Positions 7,257 through 15,237 of a stretch of 32,381 bases of DNA are shown one piece after another. Below the pieces are notes generated by a model. The model did no database searches and had not been told where the DNA came from. It saw only the letters and a list, made by a program, of their open reading frames with translations. Source of the DNA: DASQPE01 sp964519805. Its GTDB lineage: Bacteria > Gemmatimonadota > Gemmatimonadetes > Gemmatimonadales > GWC2-71-9. Numbering within the stretch: position 1 is the stretch's first letter; each line of letters opens with the position of its first letter. The DNA lies in the NCBI GenBank assembly GCA_964519805.1, contig CAZFKN010000028.1, positions 1-32,381 on the forward strand, read 5' to 3'. A program made the position numbers and the translations under genes.

Positions 7257-8195
7257 CTAGCTCCTCACGATCGTCGTTCCCACCTCGCCCCGGAGCGCGG
7301 CGGGGCCGTCGTTGAGCCGCGCGATGATGGCCCGGCCGCCGGACGCTTCCACGAATCCGGCCGCGGCTTCGACCTTGGGCCGCATGCCGCCCTCGTTGAC
7401 CCCGCCCGATGCCACGAGATCCGCGACCTGCGCGAGGGTCAGGCGGCGAAGCGATCGCGCTGCCGGCGTCCCCCAGTCCGCGTAGACCGCGTCCACGTCG
7501 GTCAGAATCATCAACACCTCCGCCTCGAGCTGCTCGGCAAGGATGGCGGCGACCCGGTCCTTGTCCACTACTGCCTCGAGGCCCTCGTAGCCCAGGATCG
7601 GGTGGTCGTACACCGGCGGACCACCCCCGCCCGCCGCGACCACGATCACGCCTTCGCCGATCAGCTGCCGGACCAGCGGCAGCTCCACGATGCCGAGAGG
7701 GACGGGGCTCGCCGCCAAGCGACGCCAGTTGCCCGCACCGTCCCGGCCGACCGCCACGTTGGCCTCGCGGAGCTGCTCGGCGAGGTCGTCGGGGAGTGCG
7801 TGACCGATGGGCTTGGTCGGGTGGTTGAGGGCCGGGTCGTAGGGGTCCACCCGGGTCTGGGTGATCACGGTGATCACGTCCCGCTGGACCTGGCCGAAGC
7901 GCAGCGCGTTCTGCAGCGACTGCTGGAGCATGTAGCCGATCCAGCCGGCAGTATTGGCCACGAGGACGCCAAGGGGCAGCGGCTCGACCACCCGTCGCGC
8001 GACCTCGTTGCGCACCAGCTCGTCGCCCACCTGGGGACCGTTGCCATGCACGATCGCGATCGCCCACCCCTGCCGCGCGAGCTCGACGATGGGTGCGACG
8101 CTCTCCCGCGCGTGGCGAAACTGATTCGTGATGGTCGGTCGTTCACCCGCGCGCGCGAGCGCATTGCCCCCGAGCGCCAACACCGCGGTCCGCAT
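7257..8195 (-). CDS. arcC: Carbamate kinase
   Basis: An amino-acid-kinase fold enzyme that interconverts carbamoyl phosphate plus ADP with carbamate plus ATP. The 312-residue product shows ALGGNAL near the N-terminus, HGNGPQVG, the loop AAGGGGPPV and VDKDRVAAILA, all typical of ArcC. The chosen ATG at 8195 has GGGAG five bases upstream; an ATG-like extension of eight codons is less likely. No arginine deiminase (arcA) or ornithine transcarbamoylase (arcB) is in the window, so the usual arginine fermentation context is missing. Its stop touches the sucC start, implying shared translation with succinyl-CoA synthetase. Confidence 0.93.
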   Translation of the reverse strand: MRTAVLALGGNALARAGERPTITNQFRHARESVAPIVELARQGWAIAIVHGNGPQVGDELVRNEVARRVVEPLPLGVLVANTAGWIGYMLQQSLQNALRFGQVQRDVITVITQTRVDPYDPALNHPTKPIGHALPDDLAEQLREANVAVGRDGAGNWRRLAASPVPLGIVELPLVRQLIGEGVIVVAAGGGGPPVYDHPILGYEGLEAVVDKDRVAAILAEQLEAEVLMILTDVDAVYADWGTPAARSLRRLTLAQVADLVASGGVNEGGMRPKVEAAAGFVEASGGRAIIARLNDGPAALRGEVGTTIVRS

Positions 8196-8209
8196 GTATC
8201 TCCCGATCC

Positions 8210-8248
8210 CAGGGGCCAAAGCGCGAGGAACCTAGCCCGCCGCCCCTG
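8210..8248. repeat. Inverted repeat in the UPF0182-arcC spacer
   Basis: A perfect 7-bp inverted repeat (CAGGGGC at 8210-8216, GCCCCTG at 8242-8248) encloses 25 nt in the 64-nt spacer between the UPF0182 stop and the arcC start. There is no T-run. It could be a weak attenuator or a chance GC-rich match. Confidence 0.3.
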
Positions 8249-8259
8249 ACCCAGCAAGC

Positions 8260-10728
8260 TCAATGGGAGAGACTGTCGCGGGTGCCGAGGACCTGTTTCA
8301 GAGCGTCGAATGCGCGGCCAAAGCCGGCCCAGTCGCCCACCTTGAGCGCGGAGTCCGCGAGGTGCAGCCACTTGCGGGCTTCCTCCAGCGACGCTGTCGG
8401 CACGGTGGCCGGGAGCGGTGCCGTAGCACCGCGCAGGTTGTCCCAGGCCTCCATGAGAGTGCGGCCAGCGCCTACCGAGCGCCCGCTCAGGGCCATGCTC
8501 ACCCAGGCCAGCGAGAGCGCGCTGCCCCGCGGCGCGTACCAGGTTCGGTACACGCCAAGCGCGCCCGCAGGATCGAGCCACACCGTGAGCGGCCCGCGCA
8601 GCAGACTGTCACCCCGGGCGGCGCCGCTGGACCGGACCGAATCGGCGAGGCCTAGGAACGCGGGGAAGCGGCCCCAAGTCGCGTCGAGCGCACGCGGGGA
8701 CGGCAGCGTCTTGGTGGAATCGAGGCGCACAAGGTCGAGGCTCGCGCGGCCACCCCGCGTGCTCGCGACCAGGACCGCGCTCACGCGAATGCTGGACGGC
8801 CGCTCATACAACGCCACCACCCGCGTGCCCCCGGTATCGGCGCGCCAGCCGCGGGTGGGCGGCGTGGGATCTCCGGGGCCGGTCTCGGGGCGGCCGCTCA
8901 GAATGCCGGCGTCCCACGGCGGCCGCTCGAGCGCCCGCGCCTGCAGGTCGAACAGCTCGAACGGATAGGGCAACGCCGCCGCCACGCCGGCCGGCAGCCG
9001 GCTCGCCGACTCGATCATCCCCGGCGCGATGGAGCTCCAGGCGACGGCGAGCGGACCGGCGTCGGCGTCTGCCCGACGATACACCGCGGTGCGCCCGGTC
9101 CGGGCCCAGACCACGCCCACGAACGCGGCGTGCGCAAAGTTGACCACTCGCCCTCGCCACGGCAGCCGTTCGACCAGCGGGAACGTGGCCGAGGTTTCGT
9201 ATCCGTCGCACACCCACACGAGATCGTTGTCCACGACGAGCGGCACGGCGGCGCCCCACTCGACGAACGGGATCAGCGCTTCCAGACGTTCCTCCGGATC
9301 GAGACGCCAGGAGAGTCGGGCCCCATCGGGGACGCCACCGAGCAACTGACCGGCCTGCAGCGCCCAGGCGAGCACCGCGCGTCGCCCCCAGGAGTCGATG
9401 GGGATCCCCGAACCGTTGCGGGAGATATCGTAGGCCGGGCCGCCGGGCTGGAGCGTCGTGGAATCGAGCGGCAGCAGCGCGAACGGCGTGGGGTACCCCA
9501 GCGTATCGCTCTGGCGATAGTAGACCGGATCGCCGGCGGGGCCGATGCGATCGGCGGCGACTGCGAGGAGCCCCGGGCGTTCCGACATCGGCCGCCGGGC
9601 GACGAGCCACACCGCGAGACGGCGTCCTTCGACCGTGAGCAGCCCGGGGTCGGCGACCGCGGAGTCGGGCCGCGCGTCGTCGGCAAAGCGCGCGACAGCG
9701 CCCTCCCCCCAGAGCGGAGCGACGCGCGGCGGTGAGGTGTCACGCAGCAGCCGGCTGCCGGAGGAGTCGCGCATCCCCCGCAGGCCGAAGGCGAGGCCCT
9801 CGAGCCGGCGGGCCAGCTCGGGTTCCACGGCGGGCGCGCCACGGTCGCGGCTGAACGCCGGCAGGAGATAGTGGCCGCCGAGGGAAGTGACGGTGAGCAC
9901 CAGCCAACCCGCCGCTACGAGGGCATGGCGGGGGCGCACGGCCCAGACCGCGGACATGACGGCGACCATCAGCGCCGTGCCGGTCAGCGCCGGCGACACC
10001 AGGGCGGCCAGCTCGAGCGCAGGGCGATCCGGCACACCGGAGAGGCCGGCCACCAGCTCATACGGCTCGAGCAGGTAGCCCCAGGCAAGCGTGAGCGCGA
10101 GTGCGACGAGCAGCCAGCCCAGATGCGCGCGCGCGTGGTCGTTGATCGCGGGGCGCCCACCGGTCACCTGGAGGGCACCGACGAGACTGTACAGGGCGAT
10201 ACAGGCGACGAGGGCCACGCCGGCCAGCAGCATGGCGAGCCCGTGGAGCAGGCGCCAGAGCGGGAGTTGCGCGACGTAGAGCCCGAGGTCGTGGCCGAGC
10301 ACCGGCTCGACCACCTCGAAGCTCACGCTCCGCCAGGAGAGAGCCACCGTCGGCGCCCACGCCGCGCCACCGGTTCCGGTCGCGATGCCGAGCAGGAGCC
10401 CGAGCCCGATCGCCAGGGCGAGCAGCACGTCGCGCGTGAGGGCTTCGCGGATCTCGAGATTGGCGACGCGGCGGGAGATCTGCACCGATCCAACCGCCCG
10501 AGAGACGATGAGCAGGTGGCCGATGAACCAGGCCGACGCGATGAGGATGCCGGCGAGCTCGAGGATGAGGCGGAGGAAGTGCCACTCGGTGATGAACGCC
10601 ACGGCCGCCGGCGAGATGGTCTCCGCCCACCACCGGTCGGTCAGCAGTCCGGCGGTCCAGCGCCCGGCAAACAGCAGCAGCCCCAGGGCGACCAGCAGGG
10701 CCACGACCTGCCGAGTGCGGGGGGACAT
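8260..10728 (-). CDS. UPF0182 family membrane protein
   Basis: An 822-residue protein of the UPF0182 (COG1615) family, whose function is not established. The N-terminal ~290 residues hold about seven hydrophobic segments. The rest is a large, probably extracytoplasmic part with family blocks such as RLDPEERLEALIPFVEW, VVDNDLVWVCDGYETS and a C-terminal helix LKVGDWAGFGRAFDALKQVL. It is somewhat shorter than typical actinobacterial members. The ATG at 10728 directly abuts a heptamer repeat that contributes an in-frame stop three codons upstream, so the gene cannot start earlier. No Shine-Dalgarno is visible there. Confidence 0.88.
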   Translation of the reverse strand: MSPRTRQVVALLVALGLLLFAGRWTAGLLTDRWWAETISPAAVAFITEWHFLRLILELAGILIASAWFIGHLLIVSRAVGSVQISRRVANLEIREALTRDVLLALAIGLGLLLGIATGTGGAAWAPTVALSWRSVSFEVVEPVLGHDLGLYVAQLPLWRLLHGLAMLLAGVALVACIALYSLVGALQVTGGRPAINDHARAHLGWLLVALALTLAWGYLLEPYELVAGLSGVPDRPALELAALVSPALTGTALMVAVMSAVWAVRPRHALVAAGWLVLTVTSLGGHYLLPAFSRDRGAPAVEPELARRLEGLAFGLRGMRDSSGSRLLRDTSPPRVAPLWGEGAVARFADDARPDSAVADPGLLTVEGRRLAVWLVARRPMSERPGLLAVAADRIGPAGDPVYYRQSDTLGYPTPFALLPLDSTTLQPGGPAYDISRNGSGIPIDSWGRRAVLAWALQAGQLLGGVPDGARLSWRLDPEERLEALIPFVEWGAAVPLVVDNDLVWVCDGYETSATFPLVERLPWRGRVVNFAHAAFVGVVWARTGRTAVYRRADADAGPLAVAWSSIAPGMIESASRLPAGVAAALPYPFELFDLQARALERPPWDAGILSGRPETGPGDPTPPTRGWRADTGGTRVVALYERPSSIRVSAVLVASTRGGRASLDLVRLDSTKTLPSPRALDATWGRFPAFLGLADSVRSSGAARGDSLLRGPLTVWLDPAGALGVYRTWYAPRGSALSLAWVSMALSGRSVGAGRTLMEAWDNLRGATAPLPATVPTASLEEARKWLHLADSALKVGDWAGFGRAFDALKQVLGTRDSLSH

Positions 10729-10743
10729 TACCGTTCACTGTCC
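10729..10743. repeat. GTTYACY heptamer repeat, short copy
   Basis: About two units occupy most of the 24-nt spacer between the phosphohexomutase stop and the UPF0182 start. The orientation is the same as at 4327: stops occur on the coding (minus) strand. It replaces the position where a Shine-Dalgarno would be expected. Confidence 0.6.
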
Positions 10744-10752
10744 ATGGCGCGC

Positions 10753-12123
10753 CTAGCCCCTCACCCCTTGGCCCGCCAGCCAGCCCATCACCTCGCCGCG
10801 GTATGCCTCGAGCGCCGCCGGGTCGGTGGCCTCGAACCGAAGCACCAGGACCGGCTGGGTGTTGGACGAGCGCACGAGCCCCCAGCCCTTGGGGAAGGTC
10901 ATGCGGACCCCGTCCATCGTGTTCACCGGATACCTGGCCCCGAAATGCGCCACGGCCAGCTCCGCGATGCGGAACTTGATCTCCTCCGGACACTCCACCC
11001 GGATCTCCGGCGTGGCGTAGGTCTTGGGGAGGTCGGCCAGGAGCGGCGCCAGTCCCGACGGCCCGGTGGACACCACCTCGAGAAGACGGGCCGCCGCGAA
11101 CAGGGCGTCGTCAAACCCGAGATAATCGCCACCGAAAAACATGTGGCCGCTCATCTCGCCGGCCAGGGGCGCCTTCATCTCCTTCATCTTGGCCTTGATG
11201 AGCGAGTGCCCCGTCTTCCACATGACGGGCTTCGCGCCCGCGCGATCGAGTGCGTCCGGCAGGACCTGCGAGCATTTCACGTCGAAGATGACCGGCACGC
11301 CCTTGCCGAAGCGGCGCACCGCGTCGCGACCATAGATGACCAGGAGCTGATCGCCGAAGACGACCTCGGCGTTCTCGTCTACCGCGCCGATGCGGTCGGC
11401 GTCACCGTCGAAGGCGATGCCCAGCTCCGCGCCGGTTCGCCGCACCGCGGCCTGGAGGTCGTGGAGATTTTCGAGCACCGTGGGATCGGGATGATGATTG
11501 GGAAAGGTGCCGTCCGACTCGCAAAACAGCGGCGTGACCTCGGCACCCAGCGCCTGGAGCGTCTCGACGGCGATCACGCTGCCGGTCCCGTTGCCGCAGT
11601 CGACGACCACCCGCACGGGGCGCCGGAGCGTGTGTCGGGAGACGATCGCGTCCCGGTACTTCCGGAGCACGGACCCGTCGCTCGTCTCCTTCCCCACCCC
11701 CGTCCGCCAGCGCTCGGCCGTGATGATCTCCCAGAGACCCAGGATCTCGTCGCCGTGCAGCGCGTCGCCGGCGAGGACCATCTTGAAGCCGTTGAATTCA
11801 GGCGGATTGTGCGACCCGGTAACCTGGAGCCCGCCGTCGGTGCCGAGCGCGGACACGGCGAAGTAGAGTGCCGGCGTCGGGACCAGGCCGACGTCCACCG
11901 CCGTCCCACCCGCGTCGGCAATGCCGCGCCGCACCCCCTCGGCCAGCGCCAGCCCCGACGGCCGGTTGTCCCGCCCCACGGCCAGCACCGGCGCGCGCCC
12001 GAGCTTCTCCCAACCGACCGACGCGTAGGCGCGCCCCAGCGCCCGGGCCAGCTCGGGCGTGAGCTCCGTGCCGACGAGGCCGCGGACGTCGTATTGGCGG
12101 AAGATGGACTTCGGGAAATTCAT
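10753..12123 (-). CDS. Phosphomannomutase/phosphoglucomutase (AlgC type)
   Basis: An alpha-D-phosphohexomutase that moves phosphate between C6 and C1 of glucose or mannose, feeding sugar-nucleotide, LPS and exopolysaccharide synthesis. The 456-residue protein has all four active-site loops: TGSHNPPEFNGFK with the phosphoserine Ser104, the metal loop DGDADR (239-244), the sugar-specificity loop GEMSGH (322-327), and RSSNTQP near residue 417 for phosphate binding. The N-terminus (IFRQYDVRG) is typical of the PMM/PGM subgroup. The ATG at 12123 has GGAG six bases upstream. A spacer with a heptamer repeat separates it from nuoN. Confidence 0.93.
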   Translation of the reverse strand: MNFPKSIFRQYDVRGLVGTELTPELARALGRAYASVGWEKLGRAPVLAVGRDNRPSGLALAEGVRRGIADAGGTAVDVGLVPTPALYFAVSALGTDGGLQVTGSHNPPEFNGFKMVLAGDALHGDEILGLWEIITAERWRTGVGKETSDGSVLRKYRDAIVSRHTLRRPVRVVVDCGNGTGSVIAVETLQALGAEVTPLFCESDGTFPNHHPDPTVLENLHDLQAAVRRTGAELGIAFDGDADRIGAVDENAEVVFGDQLLVIYGRDAVRRFGKGVPVIFDVKCSQVLPDALDRAGAKPVMWKTGHSLIKAKMKEMKAPLAGEMSGHMFFGGDYLGFDDALFAAARLLEVVSTGPSGLAPLLADLPKTYATPEIRVECPEEIKFRIAELAVAHFGARYPVNTMDGVRMTFPKGWGLVRSSNTQPVLVLRFEATDPAALEAYRGEVMGWLAGQGVRG

Positions 12124-12137
12124 CGGTGCTCCAAAGA

Positions 12138-12159
12138 CCGTGAACAGTGAACAGTAAAC
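12138..12159. repeat. GTTYACY heptamer array, opposite orientation
   Basis: Three units (read on the minus strand as GTTTACT, GTTCACT, GTTCACG) fill the 42-nt spacer between the nuoN stop and the phosphohexomutase start. This single array is oriented opposite to those at 1, 4327 and 10729, so here the coding strand is the one free of stops. Confidence 0.75.
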
Positions 12160-12165
12160 ACAGCC

Positions 12166-13674
12166 TCATCGCTTTCCGGTCAGCACCGCCGGCGTTCCCC
12201 GGCCCAGGGTCTCCGCGCTCTTGAGGGCCGTGGCGAGCGGACCGGTGGGCCACACGCCGAAGACGAGAATCATGGCCACCGCCACCGCGACGGCGGCGCG
12301 CGCCGCCCAGGAGAACCGGACCTGCCGGTGCGACTCGAGCGACCGGGTGGGCTTCATCGTCATCGACATGATGACCGGGAGATAGTACCCCGCCGATACC
12401 AGGCTCCCCAGCACGAGCACGACCGGGAGAATGTACTGGCCCTCGGACACGGCGGCGGCGATGAGGTACCACTTGCCGATGAAGCCGAGCGTGCCGGGGA
12501 AGCCGAGCAGCGAGAGGAGGCAGATGCTGAGGGCGAGGGCGGCCCCCGGACGCACCGAGTACAGGCCCTCGAGATCGTCCACCAGCACCGTGCGCGACCC
12601 CACGTGCTCGATCGACGCGAGGATGCCGAAGCTCGCGAGCGAAGTGACCGAGTAAGCGAACAGGTAGAAGCATACCGCGCCGGCGCCGAGCGTGGTGCCG
12701 GCCCACACCGCGACGAGCACGTACCCCGCGTGCGCGATGGAGCTGTAGGCCAGCATCCGCTTGATCGACTGCTGGGCCAGCGCGACCGTGTTCCCCAGCA
12801 CGATCGTGGCGAGCGCCAGTGCGGCGACGACCGGCTGCCACACTACGGTAGCCGTGGGGAACGCCTCCAGTAGCACCCGCACGAGGGCCGCGAACGCGGC
12901 TGTCTTGACGCCGGTGGCCATGAACCCGGCGATCGGGGTGGGCGAGCCGTCGTACACGTCCGGCGCCCACATGTGGAACGGGACCGCGGCCACCTTGAAG
13001 CCGAACCCGATGAGCAGGAGCGCCAGACCGAGCCCCGCCAGCAGACTCAACGGCGCGGACGCCAGACGCTCGCCGATGCGGACCAGGTTGGTCTCGCCGG
13101 TCGCGCCGTAGACCAGCGCGATGCCATAGAGCAGGAACGCCGACGCGAACGCCCCGATCAGGAAATACTTGAGGCCCGCCTCCGCCGACGAGCGGCGGAA
13201 CCGGTCGAACCCCGCGAGGACGTACACGGCGACCGACATCAGCTCGAGCCCCAGGAACAGCACGATCATGTCCTCGGCCCCGGCGAGGAAGAGCATGCCG
13301 TCGGTCGCGAGCAGGATGAGCAGGTGGTATTCCGGGGCGAGCAGCCGCTGGCGATCGACGTAGCGGAGCGAAAGCAGGATGGTGGAGGCCGCAACCAGCA
13401 GGATGACCGCGTCCGCGCCATAGCGGAAGCCGTCGAGGGCCACCATGTGCGGCACCCCGGCGGGCGCCGCGCCACCGAGCCACAGCACCGCGACGCCGAT
13501 CCCGGCGATCCCGATGCCGATCAGGCTGAGCCAGCCCGCCAGATAGCTGTCCTCGACCCGCTCGTGTCGCCAGGAGATGACCAGCAGGACGACCAGGATC
13601 CAGAGCGAGAGCAGCACCTCGGGCAGGAGCGCCAGGGTGACGCCGATCGGATTCATCAGGTCGAGCGCCTTCAT
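12166..13674 (-). CDS. nuoN: NADH-quinone oxidoreductase subunit N
   Basis: One of the three antiporter-like proton-pumping subunits in the membrane arm of complex I. The 502-residue protein is hydrophobic throughout (about fourteen segments). It has the family blocks EDMIVLFLGLELMS with a conserved Glu, GFGFKVAAVPFHMWAPDVYDGSPTPI and KRMLAYSSIAHAGY with conserved Lys residues. The ATG at 13674 overlaps the nuoM stop as ATGA. It is the last gene of the operon. A heptamer repeat follows the stop. Confidence 0.95.
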   Translation of the reverse strand: MKALDLMNPIGVTLALLPEVLLSLWILVVLLVISWRHERVEDSYLAGWLSLIGIGIAGIGVAVLWLGGAAPAGVPHMVALDGFRYGADAVILLVAASTILLSLRYVDRQRLLAPEYHLLILLATDGMLFLAGAEDMIVLFLGLELMSVAVYVLAGFDRFRRSSAEAGLKYFLIGAFASAFLLYGIALVYGATGETNLVRIGERLASAPLSLLAGLGLALLLIGFGFKVAAVPFHMWAPDVYDGSPTPIAGFMATGVKTAAFAALVRVLLEAFPTATVVWQPVVAALALATIVLGNTVALAQQSIKRMLAYSSIAHAGYVLVAVWAGTTLGAGAVCFYLFAYSVTSLASFGILASIEHVGSRTVLVDDLEGLYSVRPGAALALSICLLSLLGFPGTLGFIGKWYLIAAAVSEGQYILPVVLVLGSLVSAGYYLPVIMSMTMKPTRSLESHRQVRFSWAARAAVAVAVAMILVFGVWPTGPLATALKSAETLGRGTPAVLTGKR

Positions 13675-15230
13675 CGCGCGACCTCCGCCACCGGGCCGGC
13701 CGGGCCCCGATCATGGCTCAGGTACGGATGGACCATCTCGACGTAGTGCCGGGCGGCTGTCTCGGTCCGCCGCAGCAGCGGATAGGGGTAGAGGCCCATC
13801 CAGATCATCGCGGCGACCATCGGGATCAGGACCGCCAGCTCCCGCTTGCCGAGGTCGCGAATCTTCTCGTTCTCCGGGTTGGACAGCGGATTGTAGAAGA
13901 CCCGCTGGATCGCCCAGAGGAGGTACGCCGCCGCAAACACAACCACCGTGGTGGCGATCAGGGTGGCGACCGGGAACCGGCCGAAGCTCCCGAGCAGCAC
14001 CAGGAACTCCCCCACGAACCCGTTGAGCCCCGGCAGCCCGATCGAGGCGAACGCCGTGATCGAGAACGCGGCGGCGAGCAAGGGTGCCACCCGCGCGACG
14101 CCGCCGAAGTCCGCGATCAGCCGGGTGTGCCGGCGCTCGTACAGCATGCCGACCAGGAAGAACAGCGCTCCGGTGGAGAGGCCGTGGGCGATCATCACCA
14201 TGATCGCGCCCTGGACGCTCTGCACCGTCGCGGCCCAGATCCCCAGCATCACGAACCCCAGGTGGCTCACCGACGAATAGGCCACGACCCGCTTGAGATC
14301 GGGCTGCACCATGGAGACCAGCGCGCCGTAGATGATCCCCGTCACCGCCAGAGCAACGACCAGCGTGGTGACCCCAGGGCTCAACGCGAACGTCGGGAAG
14401 AAGGGGATGGCGAATCGGAGGAAGCCGTAGGTGCCCATTTTGAGCAGGATCACGGCCAGGTCCACGCTGCCGGCCGTCGGGGCCTCGCCGTGCGCGTCGG
14501 GGAGCCAGGTGTGGAACGGGAAGACCGGCACCTTGACCGCGAACGCCAGCGCGAACGCGATGAAGAGCCACGGCGCCTGGGGCCGGAGCAGCTCCACGTG
14601 CGCGAGGATATGATCGTAGGCGAACGAGTACGTCCCCGTCTGCTGGCCAATGGTCCAGACCATCGCCACGATCGCCACCAGCATGAGCAGCGAGCCGGAG
14701 AAGGTATAGATGAAGAACTTCTCCGAGGCGTATCGGCGGTTGCCGCTGCCCCAGATCCCGATGATGAAGAACATGGGGATCAGGAGCAGTTCCCAGAAGC
14801 AATAGAAGAGGAACAGGTCCATCGCGACGAAGACCCCGATCATGCCGGTCTTGAGCGCGAGCAGCAGGGCGTAGAACCCGCGCTGCTTGAAGTCGATCTG
14901 GTCCCAGCTCCCCCACACGAGGAGCGGCATGAGGCAGGTCGACAGCAGGACCATGAAGATCGAGAGGCCGTCGAGGCCGACGTAGTAGCTTACGCCGAAC
15001 TGCGGCAGCCAGTTCACCCGGGTGACGAACTGGAGCCCCGGTTTGGACGGATCGAAGGCCCACCAGAGGCCGAGCGAGACGACGAACTCGAACAGGGCGA
15101 CCACCAGCGCGGTCACGCGCGCCCAGTCCTTGGGCGACATGATCACCAGCGCCATGCCGACGAGCGGCACCGCGAGCAGCGCCTGGAGAATCCAGTGCTC
15201 GTAGCCGATCGACGTGAGGAAGGCGGTCAT
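13671..15230 (-). CDS. nuoM: NADH-quinone oxidoreductase subunit M
   Basis: An antiporter-like proton-channel subunit of the complex I membrane arm, 519 residues. Recognisable are FYCFWELLLIPMFFIIG (conserved Glu), KVPVFPFHTWLPDAHGEAPTAGSV and KRVVAYSSVSHLGFVMLG. The ATG at 15230 gives the family N-terminus. The frame is open 44 codons further upstream, but those overlap nuoL and are low-complexity shadow sequence. It starts 7 nt after the nuoL stop and ends in a 4-nt overlap with nuoN. Confidence 0.95.
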   Translation of the reverse strand: MTAFLTSIGYEHWILQALLAVPLVGMALVIMSPKDWARVTALVVALFEFVVSLGLWWAFDPSKPGLQFVTRVNWLPQFGVSYYVGLDGLSIFMVLLSTCLMPLLVWGSWDQIDFKQRGFYALLLALKTGMIGVFVAMDLFLFYCFWELLLIPMFFIIGIWGSGNRRYASEKFFIYTFSGSLLMLVAIVAMVWTIGQQTGTYSFAYDHILAHVELLRPQAPWLFIAFALAFAVKVPVFPFHTWLPDAHGEAPTAGSVDLAVILLKMGTYGFLRFAIPFFPTFALSPGVTTLVVALAVTGIIYGALVSMVQPDLKRVVAYSSVSHLGFVMLGIWAATVQSVQGAIMVMIAHGLSTGALFFLVGMLYERRHTRLIADFGGVARVAPLLAAAFSITAFASIGLPGLNGFVGEFLVLLGSFGRFPVATLIATTVVVFAAAYLLWAIQRVFYNPLSNPENEKIRDLGKRELAVLIPMVAAMIWMGLYPYPLLRRTETAARHYVEMVHPYLSHDRGPAGPVAEVAR

Positions 15231-15237
15231 GGCGGCG

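Noticed and set aside
9871..12150. A 759-codon open frame on the plus strand
   Set aside because: It lies opposite UPF0182 and the phosphohexomutase, both with clear family motifs. Its translation is Arg/His/Gly/Asp-rich and looks like antisense of GC-rich genes.
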